Assembly: GCF_900166625.1 (NCBI RefSeq)
Contig: NZ_LT800499.1
Coordinates: forward strand, 248,001 to 312,000
Source: Halobacillus massiliensis
GTDB lineage: Bacteria; Bacillota; Bacilli; Bacillales; Halobacillaceae
Length of the DNA: 64,000 bases
Direction of reading: 5' to 3'
The notes under the pieces were generated by a model. That model saw nothing but the letters and a program-made list of their open reading frames with translations, was not told where the DNA came from and did no database searches. Position numbers and translations under genes: made by a program. This document shows, piece by piece, positions 32,926 through 42,293 of the stretch; the first letter of the stretch is position 1; the number at the start of each line of letters is the position of its first letter.

Positions 32926-34344
32926 TTGGGATTAGAAAAAGAAGATTCACAGCCTGAGAGCCAACCGCGGAAAAAATGGGAAATGCCTGACACTTATGTC
33001 ATTCTATTTCTTGTATTATTACTGGCTGTTGCCGCTACATATTTTGTTCCTTCAGGTACATTTGATCGAGAGACGGTTGATGGGGTGGAGCGGGTCATTC
33101 CGGACACCTTTTCATCAGTAGATGGTGAACCGACTGGATTTATGGAAATATTCCTTGCTTTGCAGGGAGGGATGGTAGAGTCCGCCGGCTTAATTTTCCT
33201 CGTCTTGTTTGCCGGTGGTGCCTTTGAAGTGATTGAAAGGTCGGGAGCCATAAAAGGCGGGATATTAAAAGCTGTACATAAGACGAAAGGGAAAGAATTC
33301 TTTTTAATCGGCGTTGTTTCCCTGCTTTTTGCTATAGGAGGAGCGGTCGGGGCAATCGCTAATGCCGTTATTCCATTTGTAGCCATTGGTGTAATCATCG
33401 CCCGGGCTCTGAAGCTTGATGCAATTGTGGCCGTCGCTATCACATTTGGCGCGACCTTTGCAGGGTTTAATGTTGGATTTATGAATCCTTATACGATCGG
33501 AATTGCTCAGTCAATTGCAGATCTGCCGTTGTTTTCCGGAATGGCGCTTCGACTGGCAGCATTTGTCGTAATTGTAGGGGTTACCATCTGGTACACGTGG
33601 CGTTATGCGAAAGGGATATTGAATGACCCATCGAGAAGCTTGATTGGCGTATTAGATAAAAGTGGCTCTTCAACGGAAGATTTAAAGGCCCCTTTTACGA
33701 TGAGGCATAAACTGATGCTCAGCTTTGTCGGGCTGGCTTTAGCTTTCTTTATTTTTGCCACCATTCAATTCGAGTGGACGACAGACCATATGGCTGCTTT
33801 CTTTATTATTATCGGTTTAGTATGCGGCATAATTGCCGGGATGAATTACAATAAGATCGCTTTAACGTTTCTTGATGGCTGTCAAAAGCTTGTCTATGGT
33901 GCGCTTATTATCGGTGTGGCCCGGGCTATTTTAATTGTTATGGAAAATGCCCAGATTCTCGATACTGCTGTAAATGCTTTAGCAGTGCCGCTTGAAAGCA
34001 TGACACCTATAATGGCAGCTATGGGGATGTTTGCCGCCAATGGAGTGATGAACTTCCTCGTCCCATCGGGAAGCGGCCAGGCGATGATTGCCATGCCTAT
34101 TTTGACTCCACTGGCAGATATGGTGGGAGTAACCCGCCAGGTAGCCGTGCAGGCATATCAGTTCGGTGATGGATTTACAAACAGTATCTTTCCGACATCC
34201 GGCCCACTAATGGCCAGTCTGGCTGTTGCCGGTGTACCGTGGCTTAAATGGGCAAAGTGGATGCTTCCGCTCCTGCTTATATGGATGGTTATTGCTGTGG
34301 TTATGTTAAGCATTGCTGTTCTGATTAACTGGGGCCCTGTTTAA
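32926..34344 (+). CDS. YfcC-family membrane transporter
   Basis: A 472-residue protein with about 12 hydrophobic segments and a charged N-terminal tail. The opening PDTYVILFLVLLLAVAATYFVPSGTFDR, the middle GAVGAIANAVIPFV and the late FLVPSGSGQAMIAMPILTPLADM belong to the YfcC (DcuC superfamily, ArcD-like) transporters. The substrate is probably an amino acid, peptide or C4-type acid but cannot be told. It starts at TTG 32926, with AAGGGAATGG upstream. A moderate hairpin follows. Confidence 0.85.
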   Translation: MGLEKEDSQPESQPRKKWEMPDTYVILFLVLLLAVAATYFVPSGTFDRETVDGVERVIPDTFSSVDGEPTGFMEIFLALQGGMVESAGLIFLVLFAGGAFEVIERSGAIKGGILKAVHKTKGKEFFLIGVVSLLFAIGGAVGAIANAVIPFVAIGVIIARALKLDAIVAVAITFGATFAGFNVGFMNPYTIGIAQSIADLPLFSGMALRLAAFVVIVGVTIWYTWRYAKGILNDPSRSLIGVLDKSGSSTEDLKAPFTMRHKLMLSFVGLALAFFIFATIQFEWTTDHMAAFFIIIGLVCGIIAGMNYNKIALTFLDGCQKLVYGALIIGVARAILIVMENAQILDTAVNALAVPLESMTPIMAAMGMFAANGVMNFLVPSGSGQAMIAMPILTPLADMVGVTRQVAVQAYQFGDGFTNSIFPTSGPLMASLAVAGVPWLKWAKWMLPLLLIWMVIAVVMLSIAVLINWGPV

Positions 34345-34354
34345 GAGATGGAGG

Positions 34355-34395
34355 GGCAGTTCCTGTATAAATAGGAGCTGTCTTGTTTAATTTGT
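34355..34395 (+). terminator. probable terminator after the YfcC gene
   Basis: CAGTTCCT and AGGAGCTG pair over 8 bp, followed by TCTTGTTTAATTT. The tail is weak. Confidence 0.55.
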
Positions 34396-34453
34396 AAGGG
34401 TTTTCATTATGTGTGATATTATGGATGTAGAACAATAATGGAGGAGGAATACG

Positions 34454-35617
34454 GTGGGAAATCACGGAAACCAAGTTCAATTTCAAGTGTATCAAACGAT
34501 GCATAACCCTGACCCTGACAGGCTGCCTGTTATTTTTGAAGAGTGGGAAGAGAAAGCACGTGAAGTATTAGCTGATGGGCCTTATTATTATGTAGCCGGA
34601 GGAGCCGGCGGAGAAAGTACGATAAAAGCCAATGTTCAGGCTTTTGATGAATGGAAAATAATTCCTCGTATGCTCCGTAATGTAGAAAAACGGGACCTGT
34701 CGATTGAACTTCTTGGCCATTCGCTTAAGTTTCCTATTTTACAAGCCCCGATAGGCGTTCAGTCGATTATTCATCCAGATGGAGAACTAGCTTCAGCCCA
34801 AGCTTCCGCAGAGATGGGTATCCCTTACATAACGAGCTCAGCAGCTACGGTGCCTATGGAGCAGATTTCAACAACTATCGGTGAAGCACCTCGCTGGTTC
34901 CAGCTCTACTGGAATAAAGACCCCGAGGTGACTGCAAGCTTTCTAAAACGGGCGGAGAATGCCGGTTACTCAGCGATCGTTATTACGTTAGATACCCCGA
35001 TGATGGCATGGCGGGAGAATGATTTAAAAAATGTATATCTGCCGTTTTTAGCAGGCGAAGGTGTAGGCAATTATTTTACAGATCCTGTTTTTTGCTCCCG
35101 CCTTTCACAGTCGCCAAAGGAAGATCCCACAGCTGCTATTACGCAGTGGACCCAGACCTTCGGAAATCCTGGCCTAACGTGGGAGGAGCTTTCTTTTATT
35201 CGTAAACATACCACTCTTCCGATTCTGTTAAAAGGCATCCTTCACCCTGAAGATGCACAGCTCGCTTTAGAACATGGGGTGGATGGAGTCATCGTATCTA
35301 ATCATGGGGGCCGCCAGGTAGATGGGGCAATTAGTGCCTTACATGCTCTGCCATTAATTCAGGAAGTTATTCAAGATCAAATCCCCGTGTTAATGGACAG
35401 CGGGATCCGGCGCGGGGCTGATGTGATCAAGGCGCTGGCACTCGGAGCGAAAGCGGTGCTTGTCGGGCGCCCTTGTATGTATGGCTTAGCAGTGGCAGGG
35501 CAGCGCGGTGTCCGGGAAGTGCTGAGAAATTTAACAGCAGATCTGGATATTACGCTTGCTTTAACAGGAGAAAGTACGGTAAGAAATTTAGATGCTTCTC
35601 ATTTATATAAAATGTAA
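34454..35617 (+). CDS. FMN-dependent alpha-hydroxyacid oxidase (lactate oxidase/monooxygenase-like)
   Basis: A 387-residue TIM-barrel flavoenzyme. The active-site histidine is in VSNHGGRQVDGA; MDSGIRRGADVIKALALGA and VGRPCMYGLAVAGQRGV bind FMN phosphate. PYYYVAGGAGGESTIKAN near the N-terminus and DTPMMAWRENDLKNVYLPF point to the lactate 2-monooxygenase/lactate oxidase branch instead of LldD. It should oxidise lactate or another short 2-hydroxyacid with oxygen. GTG 34454 follows GGAGG. It is flanked by terminators, so monocistronic. Confidence 0.85.
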   Translation: MGNHGNQVQFQVYQTMHNPDPDRLPVIFEEWEEKAREVLADGPYYYVAGGAGGESTIKANVQAFDEWKIIPRMLRNVEKRDLSIELLGHSLKFPILQAPIGVQSIIHPDGELASAQASAEMGIPYITSSAATVPMEQISTTIGEAPRWFQLYWNKDPEVTASFLKRAENAGYSAIVITLDTPMMAWRENDLKNVYLPFLAGEGVGNYFTDPVFCSRLSQSPKEDPTAAITQWTQTFGNPGLTWEELSFIRKHTTLPILLKGILHPEDAQLALEHGVDGVIVSNHGGRQVDGAISALHALPLIQEVIQDQIPVLMDSGIRRGADVIKALALGAKAVLVGRPCMYGLAVAGQRGVREVLRNLTADLDITLALTGESTVRNLDASHLYKM

Positions 35618-35626
35618 CATTGGGTA

Positions 35627-35664
35627 AGATCCTGATAAAAAGCATCAGGGTCTTTTTATTTTTG
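35627..35664 (+). terminator. rho-independent terminator
   Basis: AAGATCCTGAT and ATCAGGGTCTT with loop AAAAAGC, followed by TTTATTTTT. Confidence 0.88.
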
Positions 35665-35713
35665 AGCTTTTTCGACATAATAAGAGGGACTTATTATTCG
35701 GGGAGGTCGATTT

Positions 35714-36573
35714 ATGAAAAAACCAGCTATTACAGTCGTAGGAAGCCTCAATATGGATCTCCTTACAACGGCTTCGAGAATACCGGATCAGGGGGAGACG
35801 AATTTCGGTGAGTCTTTTTCCATGAAGCCCGGGGGAAAAGGAGCAAATCAGGCCGTAGCAGCGGCCCGTCTTGGTGCTGACGTTTCATTAATAGGCAAGG
35901 TCGGAAATGATTCTATCGGGGAACAATTAATCCAGCATATGAAGCAGGAAAACATAAATACAGAGTTTATTGGGTCTTCAAATACACAGGCAACGGGTGT
36001 GGCCAACATCCTGCTCACGAACAAGGATAACCGGATAATGGTTATATCCGGTGCAAATAAGGAAGTAACTCCTGATTTGTGCACTCTTTTAAAGAAAAAC
36101 TGCTGAAAAGCGATGTTGTCCTGAGTCAGCTTGAGGTACCGATTGAAACGGTAGAATGGACGGCGGATTACTGTCATAAGCATGGGGTTCCATTTATTTT
36201 AAATCCTGCACCCGCTGTGCCTCTTGCTAAGACTGTATGGGAGAAGTGCAGCTATATCACACCAAATGAGCCGGAAGCTTCTCTATTATTTTCTAAGTGC
36301 TCTTATGACCAGCTGATTATGACCTTAGGTCCGATCGGGGCAAAATTTAAGGAGCTGATTATTCCGGGATATCCTGCAAAAGTAGTGGATACAACAGGAG
36401 CGGGCGATACCTTCAACGGGGCTCTTGCCTTTTCATTGGGGGCGGGCTATGCTGTAGAGCAGGCGATCGGGTTTGCGAATGCAGCTGCTGCTTTTTGTGT
36501 AGAGAGTTTTGGGGCACAGTCTGGCATGCCGACTTTTGAACAAGTCGAAGAGCGGATGAGACTTAACGCCTAA
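35714..36573 (+). pseudogene. rbsK: ribokinase, frameshifted
   Basis: Two overlapping frames together give a PfkB-family ribokinase. The first frame (35714-36106) begins VVGSLNMDLLTTASRIP and has the substrate motif MKPGGKGANQAVAAARLGA. The second (about 36079-36573) carries LNPAPAVP and the catalytic DTTGAGDTFNGALA. The frame is lost near 36080, best explained by loss of one base before TGCACTC. The combined length is about 286 codons, a little short of usual (290-310), and the region between FSKCSYDQLIMTLG and the GAGDTF motif looks trimmed. It is either a true pseudogene or a sequencing error. No ribose transport genes are next to it. Confidence 0.8.
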
Positions 36574-36631
36574 AGATTAAATTTCCTTTTATTTCCCAGG
36601 GGAAATTTGATACGATAGAAACTACAATTTA

Positions 36632-36794
36632 ATCTCTTATCAAGAGAGGTCGAGGGTATGGCCCGCAGACGCCTCAGCAACCTGTGTTTTTAACGCAAGG
36701 TGCTAATTCCTCCAGGTGATTGGACCTGAAAGATAAGAAGAGTCATACGTACATAAAACGGTCTCTTCTTATTTATAAAGAAGAGATTTTTTTG
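36632..36794 (+). promoter_or_regulatory. SAM-I riboswitch (S-box) with terminator
   Basis: CTCTTATCAAGAGAGG, then GACGCCTCAGCAACC, AAGGTGCTAATTCC and GAAAGATAAGAAG are the S-box landmarks in order (aptamer about 36632-36741). The expression platform is TCTCTTCTT / AAGAAGAGA with seven T (36761-36794). Bound SAM should end transcription before the MetE-like gene 30 bases downstream. Confidence 0.96.
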
Positions 36795-36823
36795 TGGAAA
36801 ATCATTCAGAGGAGAGGATAGAC

Positions 36824-37927
36824 ATGATTAAGACAGAACAGGCACCGTTTAAAGCAGACCACGTGGGAAGCCTTCTTCGCCCGAATCGAATAAAGGAAGC
36901 GAGAAATCAGAAAGAGCAGGGAGAGATATCTGCAGAAGAATTGCGTAAAATAGAAGATGAAGAAATTATTAAGCTTGTTGAAAAACAAAAGCAGACAGGC
37001 CTCCAGTCAATTACTGATGGTGATTTACGCCGTTCATGGTGGCACTTTGACTTCCTTGAAGGATTAAAAGGGGTAGAAGGATTCACACCTGAAGAAGGAA
37101 TAAAGTTTAAAGGGGTAGAAACGAAAGCTCATTCCGTCCGGGTAATTGATAAAGTAGACTTTGACAGGCACCCGATGCTGGAAGATTTTAAATTTCTGCA
37201 TTCTGTAGTTGGACCGGATCATGTCGCGAAATTTACAATTCCGAGCCCGAATATGCTCGTTTTCCGGGGCGAAATCGACAGAAACGTTTACTCAGATGAT
37301 GAATCGCTCCTAAAAGATCTTACGAAAGCTTATCGAAAAGCGATTCAGGCTTTTTATGACGAAGGCTGCCGCTACCTTCAGCTTGACGATACTTCCTGGG
37401 CTGCCTTTTTCTCAGAGGAAGGACGTCAGAAGATAAAAGACCGCGGGCAGGAACCTGAGCGGCTTTTACAGCTTTTTATTCAAGCGATTAATGAATCAAT
37501 AGCTGAAAAACCCGAAGACATGGTTATTACGATGCATATCTGCCGCGGGAACTTCCGCTCAACCTATACAGCGGCAGGAGGCTATGACACGATTTCAGAG
37601 ACATTGTTTAATGAACTGAATGTTGATGGGTTATTCCTTGAATACGATACGGAACGTTCAGGCGGATTAGAGCCGCTCAAGCAAGTAAAACGGGACGATT
37701 TAAAAGTGGTGCTTGGATTTGTTACTTCAAAATTTCCCGAGCTTGAAGATAAGGAGAAAATCAAAGCTCGATTGAGAGAAGCCGCTCAGCTTGTACCTAA
37801 AGAACAGCTTTGTTTAAGCCCTCAATGCGGATTTGCATCAACCGAAGAAGGGAATATTATAACGGAAGAGGAGCAGTGGGCAAAACTGCGCCATGTTGTA
37901 GAAATTGCTGATGAGGTGTGGAACTAG
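36824..37927 (+). CDS. MetE C-terminal-like cobalamin-independent methionine synthase family protein
   Basis: A 367-residue protein of the UROD/MetE-like superfamily, matching the B. subtilis YxjG/YxjH type. Expected Zn ligands are His and Cys in MHICRGN, a Glu, and Cys in SPQCGFAS. KADHVGSLLRP at the N-terminus and DGDLRRSWWHFDF are family blocks. It probably transfers a methyl group to homocysteine or a related thiol; the methyl donor is uncertain because the N-terminal folate half of MetE is absent. ATG 36824 follows AGAGGAGAGG. The SAM riboswitch places it firmly in methionine metabolism. Confidence 0.9.
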   Translation: MIKTEQAPFKADHVGSLLRPNRIKEARNQKEQGEISAEELRKIEDEEIIKLVEKQKQTGLQSITDGDLRRSWWHFDFLEGLKGVEGFTPEEGIKFKGVETKAHSVRVIDKVDFDRHPMLEDFKFLHSVVGPDHVAKFTIPSPNMLVFRGEIDRNVYSDDESLLKDLTKAYRKAIQAFYDEGCRYLQLDDTSWAAFFSEEGRQKIKDRGQEPERLLQLFIQAINESIAEKPEDMVITMHICRGNFRSTYTAAGGYDTISETLFNELNVDGLFLEYDTERSGGLEPLKQVKRDDLKVVLGFVTSKFPELEDKEKIKARLREAAQLVPKEQLCLSPQCGFASTEEGNIITEEEQWAKLRHVVEIADEVWN

Positions 37928-37955
37928 AAGCAAGCAGGAATAGGAGTGAAAGCCG

Positions 37956-38975
37956 ATGGATTCTTTTTTGAAACGGGTAGAGCCTTACTGGAATACAAGT
38001 GATGAAACAGTCTTGAAAATTATTATGCTTTCATTAAGGGGACAGGCAGGTATACCTGACCGACTAATCGCCGAAAGTTTAAGAAATAGCAGGCAGAACG
38101 GCTGGTTTCCTTATATATCCTGGTTAAATGGAATCACTCTTAAAGAAGAAGCTGTACAGGAACTCACAGTATCCCTGAAGGCTTCAGAAAATCCTCATTT
38201 TTTTCAGCCGCTGATAGAGAAGATAGACATTGGGGTTCTAGCCCGGTATAAAGATGAGCTTTACTCCTTTATAACGAATGACGTGTGGGATTACTATGAA
38301 AAAATCCTCTCTTGTAATACAAAAAACGAACTTTATCCACTTTATACGGAAATTATTCGAAAGCTCGATGAGAATTATGAACCGCAATTTTTAATTTCAG
38401 CTAAAATGGCTGTTGATTATATGGTGAAGAAAAACTGGATGGATGGAGAAGAAGCGGTTGGTGAGTTAGAAGAAGCTCTTCAATCGCCTTCCACTTCCTT
38501 TCATACTGCAATGAACGCCTATGCGCTTAGTTACTTCCCTGATGATCGATATGTATATCCATTAGTAAAAGCCTTGACCAGTGAAGATATTCTTCTCCGG
38601 GGTATGGCTGCCCAAACACTGTGTACTTATCATTCAAGTGCCGTTATAGAAGAACTTTATCCACTTTGCCAGATGGAAGAGGAAACACTCCCTCTTCAAG
38701 TTCTTATCCAGATAAAAACGGATGAAGCTTTACAGGCTCTGCGGCAGCTGTATTCAGAATCGAAGGATTTGGAGTACAGGGAAGCAATTGTGGAAGGGAT
38801 GTGTCTCCACTTTTCCGAGGATACACTGCATGAAATTGAGGAGTTTATGGAACAGGGACAATTTACAGGGCTAATTGATCTCGATGAAGTAACCTATGTT
38901 TATTACAAAGTTGTAGATTTAGACCGGATCCGGCTTTTGCTTTGGAAGGATCATGAAGAACAGGAAAGCTCGTAG
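37956..38975 (+). CDS. HEAT-like helical repeat protein of unknown function
   Basis: A 339-residue, all-helical acidic protein. Segments such as YVYPLVKALTSEDILLRGMAAQTLCTYHSSAVIEELYPL and LQVLIQIKTDEALQALRQLY repeat at about 30-40 residues, the look of HEAT/PBS-lyase-like repeats, which usually bind proteins. No catalytic motif, signal peptide or membrane segment is seen. It begins 28 bases after the MetE-like gene with no terminator between, so it should be under the same SAM riboswitch. I do not recognise a named family. Confidence 0.7.
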   Translation: MDSFLKRVEPYWNTSDETVLKIIMLSLRGQAGIPDRLIAESLRNSRQNGWFPYISWLNGITLKEEAVQELTVSLKASENPHFFQPLIEKIDIGVLARYKDELYSFITNDVWDYYEKILSCNTKNELYPLYTEIIRKLDENYEPQFLISAKMAVDYMVKKNWMDGEEAVGELEEALQSPSTSFHTAMNAYALSYFPDDRYVYPLVKALTSEDILLRGMAAQTLCTYHSSAVIEELYPLCQMEEETLPLQVLIQIKTDEALQALRQLYSESKDLEYREAIVEGMCLHFSEDTLHEIEEFMEQGQFTGLIDLDEVTYVYYKVVDLDRIRLLLWKDHEEQESS

Positions 38976-39008
38976 AGGACGATTTAGACATTTCTAATTC
39001 GTCCTCTG
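38973..39008. terminator. hairpin between convergent genes
   Basis: AGAGGACGA (38974-38982) and TCGTCCTCT (38999-39007) form a 9-bp stem, extended by TTAGA/TCTAA in the loop. There is no T-run. Confidence 0.5.
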
Positions 39009-39024
39009 CCTGTGTTATAAGATA

Positions 39025-39570
39025 TTAAGTGTGGCTGAGTTTTTCTTTTAATGCGGAAGCAGTGTGTAAAGCGGCTTTATCATTATGGATTTCGCCAGGC
39101 TTATTGGCTTCTCCTAATATGTAACCATTTAATGTGGTTCCAAAGAATTGAAGAATATATTCAAACTGCTGAATGAGCGGAAGCCCTTTGACAGAAGGCT
39201 GATCCCCGCCAACAGCAATTACATATACCCACTTTGACTGCATCTTCTCTTTAAAATCTTTATATTTTTCTTCACGCAGTGATTGTGAAAAGCGGTCAAT
39301 AAAGGTTTTCATCACACATGTCATGCTGTACCAGTAAATCGGTGTAGCAAATATAATGACTTCATGTTCTAACAGCTGGTCAAAAATATCGCTGAAATCA
39401 TCAGTGATTGGCTCAAATCCTTCTGCTGAATGACGACCATCCTTAATAGGGGTAATCTGATGATCCCTTAAAAAAACATGAGTAGTTTCATCAGGAGGAA
39501 CCGCGAGCATGGCTAGTGTTTCCGTATTTCCATTCGGTCTTGTTGATCCGTGAATCACTAAAATCTTCAT
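39025..39570 (-). CDS. NAD(P)H-dependent FMN reductase, flavodoxin fold
   Basis: A 181-residue flavodoxin-like protein. ILVIHGSTRPNGNTETLAM is the FMN phosphate-binding loop; IIFATPIYWYSMTCVMKTFIDRFS is the second flavin-contact block of the NADPH-dependent FMN reductase family. It probably reduces quinones, azo compounds or iron-flavin substrates; the exact one is unknown. ATG 39570 follows AAGGAGG. Monocistronic. Confidence 0.88.
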   Translation of the reverse strand: MKILVIHGSTRPNGNTETLAMLAVPPDETTHVFLRDHQITPIKDGRHSAEGFEPITDDFSDIFDQLLEHEVIIFATPIYWYSMTCVMKTFIDRFSQSLREEKYKDFKEKMQSKWVYVIAVGGDQPSVKGLPLIQQFEYILQFFGTTLNGYILGEANKPGEIHNDKAALHTASALKEKLSHT

Positions 39571-39767
39571 TGTTCTCCCTCCTTTTCACTAGATATTAAT
39601 ACCATATACTAATTCTTTATTTCGTTCCATAGCCAGTGTGTAAACTTTTTCTTGAATAATATAGTTAGTGGGTTCTATCAGCTGTAAAAGGGTATATGGA
39701 AAATGAGGTGTTCTGTGAATAGCTTTTTGTTCATTTAGTTTAAAAGCTTCCTATTTAAATGAAGCTT

Positions 39768-39870
39768 ACGGAAAATGACTCCCTTTTTGAGCGGCGAGCT
39801 AGCTTGATTCGCTTGCGTGTCCCGCCATTTCTCAGCCTCTTTAACGATAATAGTGGTAACAGAATGTTAA
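39768..39870 (-). repeat. decayed A copy of the intergenic repeat
   Basis: It reads on minus. GGAAAATGACTCCC, GGCGAGCTAGCT, GATTCGCTTGCG and CGCCATTTCTCAGCC match the A family in order but with internal deletions. Together with the copy at 39936 it fills much of the 615-base gap between divergent genes; nothing else was recognised there. Confidence 0.65.
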
Positions 39871-39935
39871 ATTTTCGTAAAGTTCATGGGGAGAAGCACG
39901 AGAAATTTTAAAAGACCGTTTATACTTATAATCAT

Positions 39936-40090
39936 AGCCGGGGAACGGTGATAATCCTATCGGAAAGAAGAACAGGGCAAGATTCCGGAAGGCTTTAACC
40001 TGAGAAAGCTCACCATTTGCCTATGGAAAGCGAGTCTTTCCCCGGCCCCGGTTTTCAAAAAGCAAACAGAACCTCTTTTCCGATAATGGA
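39936..40090 (+). repeat. diverged B copy of the intergenic repeat
   Basis: GCCGGGGAACGGTGA, CCTAT, GGCAAGATTCCGGAAGGC, GAAAGCTCACC, CCTATGGAAAGCGAG and CTTTCCCCGGCCCC follow the B-family order. It is the only B copy near a promoter rather than downstream of a gene. Confidence 0.7.
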
Positions 40091-40185
40091 ACAAAAAGAA
40101 GTCTTCAAATATTTTCCTTTTGATGCTGAAACCCGCAGCTGGTTTCGTTCGTATTATAAGAAAACCTGTCACGGAGGAAACCAAA

Positions 40186-40884
40186 ATGAGTAATCAATCC
40201 GTACTCCGCGTAAACCAGTGTCATGTCTATATACGGGAGGAAAAAATTCTTTCAGACATTTCTTTTGAGGTCCCTAAAGGTGTCATAACAGCGCTTGTCG
40301 GTCATAATGGTGCTGGAAAATCGACTCTAATGAAAGCTATCATCGGCAGTCTGGAACGTTCTGAAGGAAGCATTAAAATTAATGACATGGATCAGGATGA
40401 AAACTATGCAGATTACAAATATCAATACAGTTATATCCCGGAAGAACCGCTTCTTCTGCCTGAACTGACTGTATTTCAGCACTTTCAGCTTTATCAGAAA
40501 AGTTATGACATTCCAGATGAAATTTTTATTCCCCGTGCCAATCATTACGCGGAGACTTTTGAACTGATTGATAAACTCGATGAATACCCGGAGGCACTGT
40601 CTAAAGGAATGAGACAGAAAACACAGGCTATTTGCGCGCTTCTCCCTGATGTTCCCCTCCTTTTAATAGATGAACCGTTTATGGGGCTGGATGTATACGC
40701 AGGAGCCTCTCTTATTGAAGTTCTCCAAGATAGAAAAAATGACGGGACAAGTATATTGCTTACAACTCACCAGCTTGACAAAGTACGAAATCTGGCTGAT
40801 GAATTTGTTATGCTGACGGGCGGGTCTGTTTCTGATTCAGGAGCCATTGAAAATTTTGAGACACTGGATCGGAGGGAATCTTGA
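40186..40884 (+). CDS. ABC transporter ATP-binding protein (EcsA-like)
   Basis: A 232-residue ATPase. Walker A is GHNGAGKST, the signature is ALSKGMRQK (a variant of LSGGQ), Walker B is LLLIDEP, and the switch His is in LLTTHQLDK. The KGMRQK-type signature and the partner permease resemble EcsAB and B. subtilis YthPQ. ATG 40186 follows CGGAGG; 22 upstream in-frame codons lack a RBS. It is coupled to the permease gene by TGATG. Confidence 0.88.
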   Translation: MSNQSVLRVNQCHVYIREEKILSDISFEVPKGVITALVGHNGAGKSTLMKAIIGSLERSEGSIKINDMDQDENYADYKYQYSYIPEEPLLLPELTVFQHFQLYQKSYDIPDEIFIPRANHYAETFELIDKLDEYPEALSKGMRQKTQAICALLPDVPLLLIDEPFMGLDVYAGASLIEVLQDRKNDGTSILLTTHQLDKVRNLADEFVMLTGGSVSDSGAIENFETLDRRES

Positions 40885-42293
40885 TGAACCTTTCGACATG
40901 GGAAGTGTACAGATGGGTCCGTGGTCAACGTATTAAAAAAAAGTTTGATCTTTATAAACAAGGGTTCAGGCTTGTCTTTGATTGGACGGTTTTTATTTAC
41001 ATGGTGGTCTTCGGAATGGTGTTTCTCATTATGCTGGCCGATTGGCTGACACATTTTCTCCCTGTTATTGCAAGCTGGGAGATGAGAGTGGAACAGTGGC
41101 TGTGGATTCTTCCTTCAGCACTGCTCGTAAAAGCCGTTCTCCAGTCATTCACACACTCAGGTTTAACTTTTACCTCTTCTGAATTAAAGCTCAGCATGCT
41201 TCCTCATACTCGGAAAGATATGCTTTGGCACATGGCTTTAGTATATGGGTTCTGGCAGCTCCTGGCTGTTTTTGGGCTGGCGGCCATTATCGGGATCATG
41301 ACGCCTTTTACTAATTCATTTACATTTCGAATGGCTGCCGTTTATTTTCTCTTTTTTACTTTAACGATCGTTGTTCAATGGAAATTGTATTCTGTTTCAA
41401 AATGGAAAAAGCTGTTGTGGGTGGTTTTCATACTGGCTTTTGTAGCCGGGATGAGAGGAATGACAGAGTCCTTTCAGTGGGATAAGGCATGGATCGGCTT
41501 ATGCCTGGGTTTAATTCTATTAGCGGTAAATGTTTACCTGCTTCCGCGTCTTCTTCATGGGGTAAATTGGGGAAGAGTCGTTGAGGTGAATGATGCAAGG
41601 GTTTGGAATATACGCTTAATCAGCCAGATGACAAGTGTAAATATCAGACCGCCGAAAAGGTATGGAATAGTCCAGACTTATTTCAGAAGCCGTAGTGCCA
41701 AACAGAGGTTTACCACCATTTACCAGCTGTATCACAGAATGTGGCGGCGTTATTTTCTGCAGAATTTCGGTTATATATGGAAAACAATGGGCATCTGCCT
41801 TCTTGTAATCGGCCTTTTTCCACATCAGGCGTCGTGGCTGATTTACTTTGCATGTCCCATAGCGTTATTTGTGTATGTTGAGATTTCTGGAAGCTTATTC
41901 ATCAATCATTTTACTGAACATCCTTTATTGTCTGTTGTACCTATTGAAGAGAAAGGCTGGCAGGAAAGCTACTTTCGGTGGGGAGCATGGGGGCTTGTTC
42001 CTTTGCTGTTTGTCTTCTTTATTACAGGGTGGAGTATTAAAGAAATAAGTTTGTTTTTAATTATTCAAACAGGATGTATGGCAGTATGGGGATTAATTGA
42101 CCTGAAGCAGATCCTGTTGATTCGAACACAGATTTATCTTAGAAAAAGAACAAGACAGCAAAACTGGCTGCGCCTGTTTGGATATCTCGTGATAGGAGCA
42201 GGGATTTATTTTCCGCCTGCCCTTTTAGGATTGCTCGTACCTTTTTATGTAAACCGGCAGATTCATCTTCTCTTTTTGCGACCTAAAGTTTAA
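40884..42293 (+). CDS. EcsB-like ABC transporter permease
   Basis: A 469-residue membrane protein with an EcsB-type layout: basic N-terminus (VYRWVRGQRIKKKFDLYKQGF), several membrane segments around residues 30-220, a long cytoplasmic loop, and a second set of segments. ATG 40884 shares a base with the ATPase stop, with GGAGGG as RBS. EcsAB of B. subtilis affects intramembrane proteolysis, competence and secretion; the transported substrate is not known. It is followed by 223 bases with no gene, containing a GGTACTAGGTACTAG direct repeat, ahead of pgsB. Confidence 0.82.
   Translation: MNLSTWEVYRWVRGQRIKKKFDLYKQGFRLVFDWTVFIYMVVFGMVFLIMLADWLTHFLPVIASWEMRVEQWLWILPSALLVKAVLQSFTHSGLTFTSSELKLSMLPHTRKDMLWHMALVYGFWQLLAVFGLAAIIGIMTPFTNSFTFRMAAVYFLFFTLTIVVQWKLYSVSKWKKLLWVVFILAFVAGMRGMTESFQWDKAWIGLCLGLILLAVNVYLLPRLLHGVNWGRVVEVNDARVWNIRLISQMTSVNIRPPKRYGIVQTYFRSRSAKQRFTTIYQLYHRMWRRYFLQNFGYIWKTMGICLLVIGLFPHQASWLIYFACPIALFVYVEISGSLFINHFTEHPLLSVVPIEEKGWQESYFRWGAWGLVPLLFVFFITGWSIKEISLFLIIQTGCMAVWGLIDLKQILLIRTQIYLRKRTRQQNWLRLFGYLVIGAGIYFPPALLGLLVPFYVNRQIHLLFLRPKV

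Noticed and set aside
36060-36110. Programmed frameshift in rbsK
   Set aside because: The A-rich run lies near the break, but no stimulatory structure is seen and ribokinases are not known to me to be made this way; a single-base loss is simpler.
36079-36573. Independent gene starting at 36079
   Set aside because: Its sequence continues the ribokinase of the first frame, so it is the second half of a frameshifted gene.
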